Shown here one piece after another: positions 45,290-58,249 of a stretch of 64,000 nucleotides of DNA. A model generated the notes under the pieces. The model saw only the letters and a program-made list of their open reading frames with translations. It ran no database searches and was not told where the DNA came from. How positions within the stretch are numbered: the first letter of the stretch is position 1; every line of letters begins with the position of its first letter. Source of the DNA: Daphnia pulex (Eukaryota > Arthropoda > Branchiopoda > Diplostraca > Daphniidae); the NCBI RefSeq assembly GCF_021134715.1, contig NC_060019.1, positions 2,046,001 through 2,110,000 on the forward strand. Direction: 5' to 3'. The translations under genes and the position numbers were made by a program.

Positions 45290-46080
45290 ATATAATATGT
45301 TTGAAGCTGTTTCGATGAATTACAAAAAATCAGTTTTAAAAAATGTTTTTCTTAATAAAATTTTTTTACCATCCATCGATGTTTTTATAACTTAAAAAAA
45401 TTATAAAATCTTCCTATTTTCTCTTTTGAAATTAACAAACAGTATATAGCCGTACATTTGAGCTAAGCTTGGAGCTTAGCCGAAGCATGATGGGTATGGA
45501 GAGATTATCGAATGGTATGGTTTTGGTATGGGTAAGGGTATTATCTGATTTGTTACAGCATGATGGAAATTTTTTAGTAGAATCATTGACCTGAATCAGT
45601 TAAACAATTTGTTTAACTGGTATTGCAAGTGAGACGCGTGTCGACTGTTCTCGATCTTTCTTCCCGGAAGCTGAGATAGTCAGATACCTCTTAACCCGCT
45701 CTTAACATCGATGAAGGATGTCGAGGAAAAGAAAAAAGTCACCAATTTATAGGAACTTGTATTTATAGAATAATTGTGGCCGAAAAAAAAATTACCGTAA
45801 AATTACCATACCTACACGAAAAGTAGAGAAAAAAATCCCACAAAGAAATGTCTGCTTCATCAAATTTATTAAATCAAGAAAATCAAAAATGTTTCTATCG
45901 GTATTAGGTCAATTTGTGCGATGACTTGAATGTTCTTTAGTGCCACGTAATCGAATCACGTCACTGTTCACCGGGCACGCCGTTGACACAACCATTGGGT
46001 TGCTCAATAATCCCGCGCAACTGAGCCCATTCGCATCTTTTCTGCCCATTCGGCATAGTCTGACATCATCGCATACACGG
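45290..46080 (+). repeat. Duplicated downstream flank of the MIF4G-like unit
   Basis: Homologous to 6,340-6,670 and 7,240-7,487 (AAGCATGATGGGTATGGAGA, GAATCACGTCACTGTTCACC). It continues into SINE copy 3, exactly as copy A continues into SINE copy 1. The SINE was therefore present before the duplication. Confidence 0.7.
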
Positions 46081-46082
46081 AC

Positions 46083-46372
46083 TGACCCTCTAGTATGACT
46101 TTAGATCATAACATCATCCGGCATTACACCTTCAGCAGCTGATTTCCAATTGGGATTCTAGTATGAACCTAACCCGCGGACGGGACTTCTGTTTTGAACC
46201 GCTAGATTCGCCGATAGATCGATCAACCAACGGATCGAATTACAGTGGCGCCAGAGCGGGGGTGTGATCAACTAACGTTGCTCACTAGGGGGTTCGAACC
46301 CTGGTATTGATAGGTGCAACTGTTCCTAAGTGACGCCTTATCCAATACATCCACTGTTCCACAATTGTAATA
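46083..46372 (-). repeat. tRNA-derived SINE, family 1, copy 3
   Basis: Minus strand: A-box-like TGGATAAGGCGTCACTTAGG and B box GGTTCGAACCC. It shares 3' sequence with the copies at 7.5 and 25.4 kb. Confidence 0.7.
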
Positions 46373-47960
46373 ATTTAAAAAAAGGTAATGTTTTTAATTT
46401 TAGTAGATGATTGCCAAACATGTAATCTATTGAATTTATTAAAATTTGAAAAAATTCAATTTTTCGTATAGTGGCAACAGTGCCACTGCAACTTGTCATG
46501 TTTCATTTTCATTTCAAAACAAACAAATAACTTCGTCTGCAGCAACACCTCAAATAAAAAATAAAGAATCGAACGTTTCGTTGGTTTCGTTTAGGAAGTA
46601 GTAATTTAGTATAAAGATTTCACTTTTATCAGAAAGACAGTAGTTGAAAAAAGATGAGTAACAATGGAGTTAATCTTATCAAAGAATTAAAAACTTGTAT
46701 CAAACTAAAGCTAAAAAATATTGTTTTAGGCCTGCAACAAGCCACAATAGCCCATTCTTCATTCTTCTCCAGGCGGGGAAGAAGTAAAATTTATCCCCAA
46801 GTGTCTAACAGGGAATAACCATACCATGGCAATTGTTTTGAAAAAAATTTGGATTTAAAATGTTAGTTACTTAAAAGCCATGTAAGGAAGTGTGAGTGAT
46901 ACTTGGGCTTGACCTTGAATCGATGTAGTAAATTTCAACAGTTTCAGAATTATTTCTTTACCTTATTATTTTATCACATCTCGTTTTTGGCATTGGGGAG
47001 GCCCAAAAGACAGGAATAGTGTAAAAAATAAGTAAGATAAGTAGCAAGAATGGCCGGCTTGAGAGAAAAAAACGTTCATTTGTGGAGGCAATTACATTGT
47101 AGGCTACTGCAACCGAAACTGTAAGAGTAGAATTTATAGAATGAAATTTGGGATCGCTAGTCGCTACCTCCATCAAGTTCAGGCGAGTTCAGGCATGGTC
47201 AAGGTCAGTAATATTTTGTCACGGTGTTTGCTATTGGATGACACCGTGCAAAGAGCTTACCTTCATATTCAGTTCACGTTCGTCCCGTCCAATCGTCAGT
47301 AAATATGCGTAAATATGGAAATTTCAACCTAGCATAAGAATTAATTTCATTGACCCATAAAATTCTTATTACCACGTTTAATTATGTGTCATTTCTACTG
47401 TTCCGACATTTCTAATTTTTTTTCATTTATTTCCTTGTCCAAAACAGATTAACCCTTAACGTCTCCCTGCGTCTCCTTTGCGGCCTGATCAAAGAAGAGA
47501 AAGCTGATGGCGAAACAGACGTATGTATGCTATCATTTCGTGCCCTACAATCATAAGTTTTTGTTGCACACAACTGCAAACTGGATAACGACTTTATGCC
47601 CAATCTCCGGTAGTGAATTCAAGAAATTCCTGATTGTCAGTAGTCTCTGCTGTTTGACCAGTGACGCGCGTATCATTTAGACTTAAAAAATGTGATAGGC
47701 TATAATTTTTCGATAATGACGATGGCAATAGATTCATTTAATGGGGAAAGAAAAGGTTGCTGGGCTTGACTTGACAACAGCTGAGCATTTTCAACGGACA
47801 CCTTTTTGTTTAAGAGCCAATTTTTTTTTAACGTAGACTGTGACCGAACATGAATTCAGGATTAAATCTTTTTGTTTCCAATGACACATTATGTTCTGTT
47901 GAGATGAGAAGCTAAGTTATTAGATATGTTGGTTATGTAAGTTAGTTATGTAAGCTTTGA
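46373..47960. other. Intergenic; no gene recognised
   Basis: AT-rich. A 72-codon minus frame at 46,958-47,176 is hydrophobic but has no supporting motif. I see no repeats shared within the window until the duplicated block at 47,970. Confidence 0.35.
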
Positions 47961-47969
47961 CATTTTTCA

Positions 47970-48190
47970 GTCGTCAGACCAATATTGAAATTACGCAATA
48001 GGTATAGATGGCGCCAGAATCTAAGAAAAGTGTTATGTAATCATTGACACTGACTTCCGCATTTAAATTAAATTTACTTATTTAATATTAAACTGTTAAA
48101 ACTATTTTTTTATTGAATAATATTCGGAAAAATATTTTACATTTGATTAACATGATTACTAATTTGAAATCATTTAAATTTTACTTGTAG
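47970..48190 (+). repeat. Upstream block of MIF4G-like copy C
   Basis: Single copy of the block present twice at 4,620-5,060 (AGATGGCGCCAGAATCTAAG, ATTCGGAAAAA, TTTACATTTGATTAACATGA). Confidence 0.75.
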
Positions 48191-48315
48191 GGCCGTTTAA
48201 ACTAGGAAAAATGAGGATGCCACTGCTGCTAGTCAGACCAAAGGTTACTTATAGGGGACCGAATTTTTTCTAAAGTAAATCGAATTTCAGAGATCAAAAC
48301 TTGAATTCAGCAACC

Positions 48316-49392
48316 ATGTCTTCCACCAACATGATTATTTCTCTCGTCTCTGTCTCTACTGCTGTCATCTTCGCGGGTCTCTTCGCCAGTTGGTGCGTTC
48401 GCACAATACGCACATTGATAAAATCTCCATCCAAATCGGAGCTGAAACTGCAAGGATTACCAGTACAACCGACCCGCCAAGATGGCCAACCCGAGTCGAT
48501 GAGATTCCAACGTCGAATCCAATCCACAATGGCGGCGTTCATAGAAAACGGAATGGACGATGAATTGGCACCTCTTGTCGTCTCTCGTTTGGAATGGTGC
48601 AACCAAATCAACCGCTACCTGGACATGTTGAAGAATACGCCAGAGTCAATCGAGAGTGTGGCGAATGGCATCGAAGTCCTGATGAATTACCACCAACTTC
48701 ATCGATCGGAAGCGGAACAAGACCTCGTCGATGCCATTTTCAGCAGAGCTTTGAAAAACGGAAGCATTTCTCACCTTTACGCCAAACTGTTGAAGCGACT
48801 TAGGAGCGGCGACCAGCAGAAAGGCTGGACACAAAACATCGTCCGTCTCTTGTTCCAACTCGCCGTCGAGGAATTCAACCGGCCGCTTGACAGTGACGAC
48901 GAAAATGGCAAGTCGAGACTCGAAAAATTCAACAACGTCAAACTGATGGCCGCCATTTTCAAGAGAGAAATGCCCGGAGTGCCGGACGGTTGGATCACAG
49001 ACTGTGCCGAGACTTTAATCTACCGTCTCGAGACCGGAGTCACTGAAGAATCGGTTAAGCAACTCTGCCTCTTCCTGACGACGCTGCTCATCGCTGAACC
49101 CGGAGAAAATTGTGATTCGATTACCCCGACCCGACAGAGACAATTGCTGACCTGCTTCGAGGCTCTGGAACGAGCGGCAACTCCACCCAAAGTCCCTCAA
49201 CAACCGGACGTGAAAATACAGAAATCAGATGCAACGACACAGACGTTGAAACCTGAGAGCAACACGGACACTTCTACGGACGAGTCGGACACGGATTCAG
49301 AGACTAATGGCCTGGAACCTGCTGAAATCCGCACGAACTCGGCTTCTGCCTCTGACAACCGGATGAATAAGAAGAAACCGGATAATGCGTAA
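48316..49392 (+). CDS. Intronless membrane-anchored MIF4G-like protein, copy C (358 aa)
   Basis: Near-identical paralogue of 5,187-6,272. The signal anchor, helical MIF4G-like core and acidic tail are all kept. I start at the ATG in GCAACCATGTCTTCC; the upstream in-frame codons lack ATG. Differences from copy A: one extra Gln (SGDQQKGW), a few substitutions (for example INM to TNM, AAILK to AAIFK), shorter acidic tail through in-frame losses, and a longer C-terminus (MNKKKPDNA) because the TAG of copy A is AAG here. Indels in multiples of three and few core changes suggest both copies are or recently were under coding constraint. Function unknown; possible translation-factor binding at a membrane. 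Confidence 0.65.
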   Translation: MSSTNMIISLVSVSTAVIFAGLFASWCVRTIRTLIKSPSKSELKLQGLPVQPTRQDGQPESMRFQRRIQSTMAAFIENGMDDELAPLVVSRLEWCNQINRYLDMLKNTPESIESVANGIEVLMNYHQLHRSEAEQDLVDAIFSRALKNGSISHLYAKLLKRLRSGDQQKGWTQNIVRLLFQLAVEEFNRPLDSDDENGKSRLEKFNNVKLMAAIFKREMPGVPDGWITDCAETLIYRLETGVTEESVKQLCLFLTTLLIAEPGENCDSITPTRQRQLLTCFEALERAATPPKVPQQPDVKIQKSDATTQTLKPESNTDTSTDESDTDSETNGLEPAEIRTNSASASDNRMNKKKPDNA

Positions 49393-50933
49393 ACCATAAC
49401 TGAGAGCAAAGTTCTGATCGTACAATTAATTTCTTTTTGTCTTCAATGTAATACGTTTGAAGCTATCGATGAAATACAAAAAGTCTTTTAAAAATTAGTT
49501 TTTTCTTCTTTTTTTCAACATTTCACCGTAAATAATAAAGGTGCATTACATAATTATTTGTCAGTAACAACACATTTTTACAGTAACAACCCATGTATTT
49601 TTCCTTCACGAAACAACAAACATTTGTTGACATTTAACTAGACCAAACAAACAAACAAAAAAAACAACTTGTTGAGAAATTATTCTACACGATTAATTAG
49701 TAATAGCGTGCAATTGTGAACTAAATAAACAAAGATTTACTAATTTGAAAAAAAAATGCCATCTTTCAGTTGCTGTGGGTACGCGATTTAAATACCGTGT
49801 TGACAACGGTCCCCGCTGTATCCAGGCTGACAAGTACATTTACGATTGTTGGAATTGCAGGAGCCTCCATTTAGACAAACCGTATCGCATTGAGATTCGC
49901 AAACCGGAGGCTGACCTGTCCATTGGCCGTCTGCCTGGCAAACTAATATGGCACTACTTCCCTTTAGATGGCGACCTGCATAATCAACGGCAATCGCATA
50001 TGTATTACTCAAATAAATATTTTTAAGGGCAAGTTTACCATGTTTGCAGCTAACAAGAAGTCGATCCTCGAAGTGGTACTGTCCACTTCCAGCATCAGCC
50101 TCTCCACTGATGACGACCACAGAAGCTGTTCCTTTAGCAACTGGATGACTGCAGTGCACTCCTAAATGAATCAAGTGGCCCAGTTTAATCATCTATGATG
50201 GCCTTTATTTAAACAGAAGATTAGAAATGTTTTTACTCTTGCATAGCCCTTGACAGTGGACCACTGTTGATTGTGCAAACACTGAAGCGTCATGTCACCG
50301 ACCGGTGTGAACCCTTCCTGGCAGCGAAGAATCAATTGCGTTCCGGTGTTTATTGGCTTTCCGGATGCCGGAGCTATCGTGTGGGGAACGGTTGGAGGAG
50401 GCGCGAAGCAAGTCAGAGCTGGCTGATGGAAATTTGCACATTTAGGATTTAGCAAAGCCAGTCCGCAAACGGAAAGTATTTGAATCATTTATTCGGGGTG
50501 ACGCTATACCTTCACACTGAGGCGACACGGTCGACCAAGTATTCCATCCGCCAGGCAGGTGGAATCGTCTGCGCCGATTAACCGATAGCCGGTGCTACAA
50601 GCGTAGCGAACCCCGTCGCCAATTCGCCATATTGCCGGCCAGTTCCCATCACAAATCCTTGCAATGGCGCTTGAGGTTCATTGCACCATACTCCTATAAT
50701 TTTTATTTGGTTTTATTATTTCATAATTAGGGTCAATTTTGTAATCAGACTTGATAATACTTTGACATTGTGGTCCTCGATCGCTCCATGTTCCTTGGTC
50801 CGTGCAAGTCCGTTGACCCGGGCCAAAAAGTTGATATACACGATTGCACGTGTAGTGAGCCGTAGAATGATAACTGGAAATCAAACCAAACATTAATGAC
50901 ATCAATCTAAATGAATTCCTTGAGAAATAAAGT

Positions 50934-52202
50934 TACACAGCAGCGGTAGAATACTTACCTTAACATACTTTAGTGGGCCAGGATTACTTACAAGACGAAA
51001 CTACTTACGAGCTTAACATACTTAAATAGTTTTTTCATACTTACATTTTGTAAGTAACGAGTAAGCATGTAAGTATGTGCCTCCAACATACTTACTTGAA
51101 TAAAAGAAAAGCCTTCTGTAGGAATCGAACACGGGTCTCTCGCATCACAGTCAGATGCTGATCCGCTGTGCCATTCTTGATATGATTTAACTAATTAAAT
51201 AACCGTTATGAATCAACGGGGGGGTTTAGGACTTAGAGATTTTTATGTCCAAACATTATATTCAATTTTCTCTCCTAAAGCGGCGAGCATGTGCCCTTAT
51301 TCATTTTTTTCACAAAAATGATTTACAGGAAAGCTGCTTTAAACTCGGTACTACCAGTTCCTTCAGTAGATATAAATAGGGCAGCAAATTTTTCCTACAA
51401 TTAATGAAAAAAAGGAGTTATATTCCTTAAACAAGTGGTTTACATGTATTCTAGAGTTCTACCTGAACGATGGCCATATTTCTTGAATAATGCTCATGGA
51501 TGGACTGAGAAACAAAGAGCAGGGCCTCGTAGGTCAGGAAATATCTTTGTCGCAACATAAGTAGCAAGCCAGCCTCCCATTCAAATTCACTAAACGCAGC
51601 ACCATGAGTGAAAAGGAGGGATTCAATTTCACGATGAGCAGCAGGAACCAAATTTTGCTGGCCAAAATGTTGGGGTTGTTGTTCGTGATCAAAATCATGC
51701 CTATCTTCAGCTGATGATTGTTCAAGACCAGCCCTGACGCCATCAGTTGTGTTACTACTAGCAATAACAACATCTTCAATGGACGTGGGATCACTAGCCT
51801 CGTCGACTAACAAGTTGAATCCAGTAGTCGATATATATAGGCTAAGCTCAATCAAATTTCAAAAGTGAGCAAAAGTACAAGTACAAAGTACAAGTATGTT
51901 ATTAGCTGTTTAAGTATGTATACGACGAAAATAAGTATGAAAAATAGGTATAAGTATGTTCGTCCAATATACTTACAAATTTACAATACTTACAAATAGT
52001 TGAACATACTTACAACTCCCTAAACTACTTGATATTTAAAACAGATAGTGCTTGCAAGTATGAAAATGAGTTGTAAGTACGTTAAAAAATATTTCAAGTA
52101 GGAAATTTTCCAAATTAAGTATGAAAAAAGCCCTACTTGACAAATTCAGTACTTTTAACCTACTAACATACTGGAAATTAAGTATGTTACCGCTGCTGTG
52201 TA
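50934..52202. mobile_element. Non-autonomous hAT-like foldback element in a sushi-gene intron
   Basis: Terminal inverted repeats TACACAGCAGCGGTA at both ends. Arrays of AAGTATG/CATACTT motifs fill both subterminal regions, as in hAT elements, where they bind transposase. The centre has a minus-strand frame (51,451-51,855; FEWEAGLLLMLRQRYF) without a recognised domain and a tRNA-like segment. I find no 8-bp target duplication. Confidence 0.75.
51115..51185 (-). repeat. tRNA-like segment inside the foldback element
   Basis: Minus strand: GGCACAGCGGATCAGCATCTGACTGTGATG-type body ending in B box GTGTTCGATTCC. It resembles a tRNA 3' half with an A box. Probably a SINE fragment nested in the element; not called as a tRNA gene because the 5' arm does not pair. 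Confidence 0.45.
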
Positions 52203-55200
52203 CCCCACGGCCAGCTGTTGATTATTGAGCTCTTGATTGTCCGAAATCCAATTGGTCAACTGGACAGTTCCATGTTCCGGATCTCTCAAAGGCGGACAAG
52301 TAATCAGCTGGCAACTAGGCGGGCGATCGCTCCACGATTTGTCCGTCAGACACGTTACAGTGGCCGAACCGACCAGGTTGCAAAACCCGGTTTGCATTCG
52401 AAACGAATGGTGGAGCCCGGAACGAAACCACCTACTGTCCAGGATCCATGTTCCAGGGCTTCCGGTACTGCACAAACGACCGGATCACAGGCAGGATCTT
52501 CTCCCGACCACCGACCGTTACTCAAACATGTTCTAGATTCGACTCCTAAACATAAGAAAATTGAAACAAAGTCAAATTTGCAACAGCTTAAAATTTAAAA
52601 TAATTAATTTCATTTCATTTGCGTACCAGAAAGGCGATGTCCGGTCTGACAGGAGTAGGAAATCGTATCACCGACTCCTGTGCCGCGGACGACGGCAAAT
52701 CCATTGTCGATATTCGGAGGATCGCCGCACGAACGAGTCGCACAGACGGGCATTGCTGGATGCGACCAAGTGCCGTCCGGCCTGCAAGTGATTTGCTCCT
52801 CCCCATTCAGTTGATATCCTTCCTGGCAGCTGAAAGTAATCCGGCTGTCCAGAATTGAGCTCGTTCCGCTGACAGTTCCATGTTTCGGCACCTGGACATC
52901 TGGGCAGCGAATGGGTTGACAAACTGGAATCTTCTGCTCGTCCCATTGTCCATCATCGGCGCAGGTTAGTGCAGACATTTGGGGGTCTTCCAGCACATAG
53001 CCCAGCCGGCAACTGAACTGGATCGTCTCGCCAAACCCGTACGAACTTTTCAGCGGTTGCTTGAATTTGAAATCACCGATGACTGCTTTCCCAGTTGACA
53101 GTTGTTTCGGAAGAGAACACAGCTGAGCTTCACATTCCGCTTTTCCTTTCCAAATGCCGGCCGGACCACAAGTCAAATTGGATCCGAGTAATCGAAAGCC
53201 GGGATCGCAACGGACTATCGCCGTGATGATATCCGGTCAAATGACTTTCGATTGGATTTGACTATTCGGTGGGATCGGCGGAGACTCGTACGGCCACGGA
53301 ACACAAGCCGGAAACGGATGATTCCAGTCGCCCGTCGACGTGCATTCGGCCAACGCGCTGCCCACCAAATCGTATTCGTCTTGACAGGAGAATTTCAATG
53401 CCATTGGGCGCTGTTGGCGGCCCGTCTTCTGTCCATCCGACGGCGGATAGACGGGCGTGATGATTCCGTCTTCCAGTATGTCGACAGACAGACAAATGGC
53501 TCGGACGCACGTCGGTATCTGATCTTCCCAATCTCCCGAAAAAGTGCACGCCACCCGGTCTTCGCCCGTCATGCGGAATCCGAAATCGCATTCGTATTTG
53601 ACGGAATCCAAATTTGAATATTCCTTTTTCCCGTTTCCGTCCAGTTTGCCGGTCTTGACGACGGGCGGTTGAGGGCACCGAATCAGCTGACACGTGGGCG
53701 TTTCCGAGACATTTCATTTGCCCGTCTCCAGACATTTGGCCACCTTGGGGTTGTCGTCGGTCAGCTGGTAGCCTTTTTTGCATCCGTAGTGGATGATTTG
53801 ACCAACCATGGCCGCTTCCTCCGTTTCGTTGACGTTGGTCACTTCATTCTGAACGGGACGAGATGTTTACCCATTCTGAGGGATGACGGCCGGCGGGCAG
53901 GAGACTCTGGAACAGACGGGCGGTTTGGAAGACCAAGAGCCGTCGGCCAAGCAGCGCCTCTCCACGACGCCGGAATCGTTGTCGGATTTGACAATTACGT
54001 AACCTCTTCGGCAGGTGTAAACCAAAATGTCGCCGTAGGTAGGTAGGTAGACTTCCGGATCTAATCGAACATCCGCTTGTTTGAGTGAAACAACGAAGTT
54101 GGCAACGAGGCCCGGATTGGGACACTCCACCGGGCGACAGGTGGGCATTATTCCGCTCCAATTTTCGTCATCTTCGCAGGACAAACGTTCCGGGCCGTCT
54201 AATTCGTATCCCGGATGGAAAACGAATTGAACGACTGAACCGTAAATGTTCTCCTCGGCCCACGTGACAGTCCCGTGCTCCATGGTGCTGGGCAGACGCT
54301 CGCAAAATATCTGATGGCACGACGGCTCTTGGTCCGTCCAATCGCCGGATGGCAAAGAGGATTGTTCCCGCGCTCCGACTAATTTGTATCCTTCCTCGCA
54401 GTCGTAGAGAATGACAGATCCGGTGCCGAGACTGGTGGCCGATCCGCCCACTTCGAATCCCATGTATCCGTGCTCAATGATGTCCGGGATGGAACACGTT
54501 CGAGGAACGCATTTGGGCTTGGCTCCGCCGATCCATTCGCCATCGCTTCCGCACGTCCTCTGCTGCGATCCGCTCAGCACGAATCCTTGGTCGCAGCGGA
54601 AGAGCGCCTTCAATCCGAAATTGGTGGACGTGAAAGTGACGGACCCGTTGGCGGGAGTTTCCGGCTCGCTGCACACGTCTTCCTGGCACCGGAACGGCTC
54701 GTTGGAATTGGATTCCGCGTCGCTAACGCTCCAGGTCCCGTCCGAATTGCAGACCAAAGTTGCCGGCCCCGAAGTGGCGCCGGCCTGGAAGCCCGTGTCG
54801 CATTCGTAGGTTACCAGTTGGCCCGTTTCGAAACCTTCGACAACAATTGTCCCGTGATCCGGGTTGTCCAATGCCGGACACGTGATTCCGGAAATCGATG
54901 CCAGAGTCCGGCATTAAGGTAGACCCTGGGGCATCCAGCCGACTGTTCCAGCACATCTTCGTCGTGTTCCACCCTCCAGCAGGAAGCCCTCGTTACACGA
55001 GTAAACCACTTCAGCACCTGTCGATTAATCGATTCAATTCAAATTTTAAAAAATAAGGAATGAATTCTTATTTGTCTACTCTGATTGGACTTTTAAAATA
55101 TTCACAGACTGGATGGACACTGTTCTTGCCCGTGTAGAAAACGGTTTGGGCGTTGACCATTTCACCGTCAACAGCTGACGTGTAGACCCAGGCGCCATTG

Positions 55201-57542
55201 TCGATCGCATCCGGCGGAGGACACTCTTCCGGCAAGCATTCGGGAATGTTGCCCGACCAGGAGCCATCTTCCAGGCAAACTAGGAGGTCGGATGACGTGC
55301 TGTGGAATCCATCTTGGCAAGCGAAATTCAGCTCCTCTCCGGCGACGAACGGTTCGGCGGCCGATTGGGTCCCGTTGCAAACGAGCGGGGCTTCGGCGCA
55401 AGCGACGGGCAGACACTGAGGGGCGACACCCCATCGATTATCGGCTCCGCATTCGATCCAGCTGCTGGCGCCCATCAGTTTGAAGCCGGAATAACACGTA
55501 ACCGGGGCTTTGCTTCCGAAAGTCTTTCTCTTCCGCATAGACTCCGCCGTTGTCGACGGTCGGCGGGGAGCCGCAGTCGACTGGCATGCAGACGGGCAGG
55601 GTGGCTTGTTTGTTGCGATCCAGCCAAGTGCCACTCTCCGTGCATTCGAGCTCGGCCGGACCGAAATGCTCGAATCCAGACTGACAGACGTAAGAGGCCA
55701 CCGATCGGACACGGTCGTTATCTGGGCGAGAGAGCTGGACAGTGGCGTGATCAATTTCCGGAGGCGTTCCGCACTGGATGGGCACTCATTTGGAAATTTG
55801 GCCGATCCAGAATCCTTCGTGACTGCACTGGACCTTGGCCGAAGATTCCAGCTGGTAACCAAAGAGACAAGTGAACGTCAAGATGGAGCCGGGCACAAGA
55901 AAGTAGGGCAGATCTTCCGGCCACTCTGTTGGTGACGATGCCGTGCTCGACGTAAGGTGGGCGTGTGCACGCCAGAGGCTGGCAAACCGGAAGAACGTCG
56001 TCCCATTGCCCTTCGTCTTGGCAGGTCAAGGAATACGTTCCATCCAGCCGGAAGCCGGTCGAACACGGAAAAGTAATAAGGTCGCCAACGGCGTAAAATT
56101 CCTGCGACACGGGCGGCTCAATCTGGGAGCCGTTGACGGGCGGAATCGGTGGCTCACAAGTGACCGGAACGCATTCAGGCGGATAGCCGCTCCATTGGCC
56201 GTTTCCTCGCAAGTGCGTAATCCGTCGCCGGACAGGCGGAAGCCTCTCGTGCAGTTGTAGGAGACGGTGTTGTCGTAGACGAAATTGGTTCTGTTCACCA
56301 ATCAGTTGAGAATGTATCCGGGAAATCCGCAACTGACCCGTTGGCATTCCGGATCGGGACCGGACCATCCGCCGTAGACGAGACAAGATCGACGAGACGA
56401 CGGAGTCGAGAGGAGGCCCAGTTCGCATTCATAGACGGCCTCGTTGCCTTCGACTTTGACTCCGCCGTGTTGCGGCGGAATTGGATCGGAGCATCCGCGG
56501 CAAAAAATCGACTCCTCCACTCGAATTCCGCGGCGCAGTCCGTGCTTGAAATCGGCCCAGGTGATGAGGTTGCCACGATATTGGCTGCTGGACTCGCTGT
56601 CCAGCTGGTGGCAGGAGAGGGTCAGGCCGGCGATTTGTTGGTCGTCCAGGACGGAATCCCACAGTTTGACTCCGTACAGCTGGCCGACGAAGGATTCGGC
56701 ATTGCTGAACCCTCCGGCGCGGACGTCCTGCTCCTGGCCGAGGATGACGGTCCCGTTGGGATGGATCGACGAATTGCTGGCCAATCCGAATCCCTTGTCT
56801 TTGAGCTCTCCGTCCGAGTAGATGCGCCACTGTCCGTCCGGTGAATTCCACGTGGCGCAAATCAGGTGCCAACGCCCGTCGTTGGCCGTCACGTCCGTCA
56901 CCACTTTGGCGTCGTTGACGTAGAGAACGAAGCCGGAACAGTCCGTCAAGGTCAGCGAATTGGCTTCGTCGTCGGTGGCGTAAGAGAAGACGGCGCCGTA
57001 GTTCTGCTGGTCCGTCGTCTTGATCCAGGCGCACATGGTCATCTGTCTGAGCGGCCTGGCGTTCGTCCGAAGTCCGCCCTCCCAGACGGCGTAGTCCAGT
57101 TGGCCGGCGCTGGTGAATTCTAAACTGAAATCGGAATTGACGGCCGTGTCGCAAGTCGATCTGACCACTCCAGGCGGGCACAAACAAGCAAAGGATCCCA
57201 GTCGGTTGACGCAGGTGCTTCCGGCTGCGCACGGTTCCGGCAGGCATTCGTCAACGTCGTTCTAGCAAAGTGGGCCGTCGTAGTTGACCGTTGAGCGGCT
57301 GGTAGAATCCGACCGGACAGGAGAAACAGGGGGCCAATCCCGTCTCGGAAACCAGTCCTCGTGGACAGACGGACTTGCAGTCGTCCAGACGACGGGCGCC
57401 TCGGCGCCATGTGGTCGAACCCGACGGGCAAGGAAGGCAGTTTCGCTGCGAGGACTCGGTCTGGTACGTTCCTTGCGGGCAAGTGCTGCACCGTTCCAGT
57501 CCGGTTGTAGATTAACTTCCAGCCAAACATTGAGCTGAGCAT

Positions 57543-58230
57543 TCAAAAAAGAATTATCATTTTGCTGATTGATTTCATGGCGGCAAGGATGATTTCTTGG
57601 TCGTCAAATTTTCTGGATGCACTTTGCTTGAAGAAATTAAAGTTAAAAACACTTCTGAATGTGAAAAACATTCAACAATTTCAATTTTGAAACATTGGTT
57701 GTTATTTGTCGTCAAATAATGTCAGTGTTGTTCCTCCAAGAAAATCAAAACGTTTAAAATTACAAACAGCAAAGTAAAACTATTGAATTTACTTACATAA
57801 ACTATTAAACTTAATGCTGTAGCATGAAACAATTCAATAAGACTTACAGGAATATATGAAATTTAAAGTTTACCACTTTCTACTATCAACGTGATTGTTT
57901 TTCACATTGACATGGTTGCCTATTTTTCTGCAGGAACAACACTGGAACGATTTCCTAACAAACAACTCATGTTGGATTCACAAAAACTTAGTTTATCAAA
58001 TGATTTCCATTAACTTTTATCTCTAAAAGCATAGAGAAAATAGGAAATTTTGTGTTTTCCGAGATGTCTTTGCTATGGTGAAATCTATTGCAACGAAATA
58101 TTTCGTTGCGCTAACTAGCCATTTTGGCTATTGCAACGAAATCTTTCGTTGCACCACGATGATATGATGATCCCATGACCACCTGTCCCCAGAGAATATG
58201 GTTTCGAGAAGTTTAAAAGTTTGTTTGTTG
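57543..58230. other. Intergenic; no gene, one foldback
   Basis: AT-rich. The palindromic CAACGAAATATTTCGTTGCGC foldback lies at 58,085-58,155 and is related to 25,985-26,110. Confidence 0.5.
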
Positions 58231-58249
58231 TTGTTTGACACTTTAAACT

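Larger units (their letters stand above)
49788..57542 (-). pseudogene. Sushi/pentraxin/EGF gene resembling SVEP1, multiply broken
   Basis: Order (minus): ephrin-receptor-like Cys repeats (GTYQTESSQRNCLPCPSGST; GLAPCFSCPVGFYQPLNGQ); an EGF with NDVDECLPEPC; a pentraxin/LamG domain (AVWEGGLRTNARPLRQMTMC, DGRWHLICATWNSPDGQW); about 20 sushi domains (for example CSEPETPANGSVTF, CERLPSTMEHGTV); and a last EGF (CLNGGSCNSNNRKCTCQPGY) ending at a stop at 49,788. Breaks: frame changes near 57,260, 56,210, 55,950, 55,500 and 53,700, a stop near 56,302, and several in the 50.5-50.7 kb part. No N-terminal vWA part or start is seen upstream of 57,542. A hAT-like element fills one intron. SVEP1-type proteins are secreted matrix/adhesion proteins. 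Sequencing error is possible but unlikely, since neighbouring genes read cleanly. Confidence 0.78.

Noticed and set aside
53669-54046. Plus-strand frames across the sushi region
   Set aside because: Complementary-strand shadows of Cys-rich sushi repeats on the minus strand.
56429-57247. 272-codon minus-strand Arg-rich frame
   Set aside because: Off-frame shadow of the pentraxin region; the neighbouring frame gives a clean pentraxin/LamG domain.
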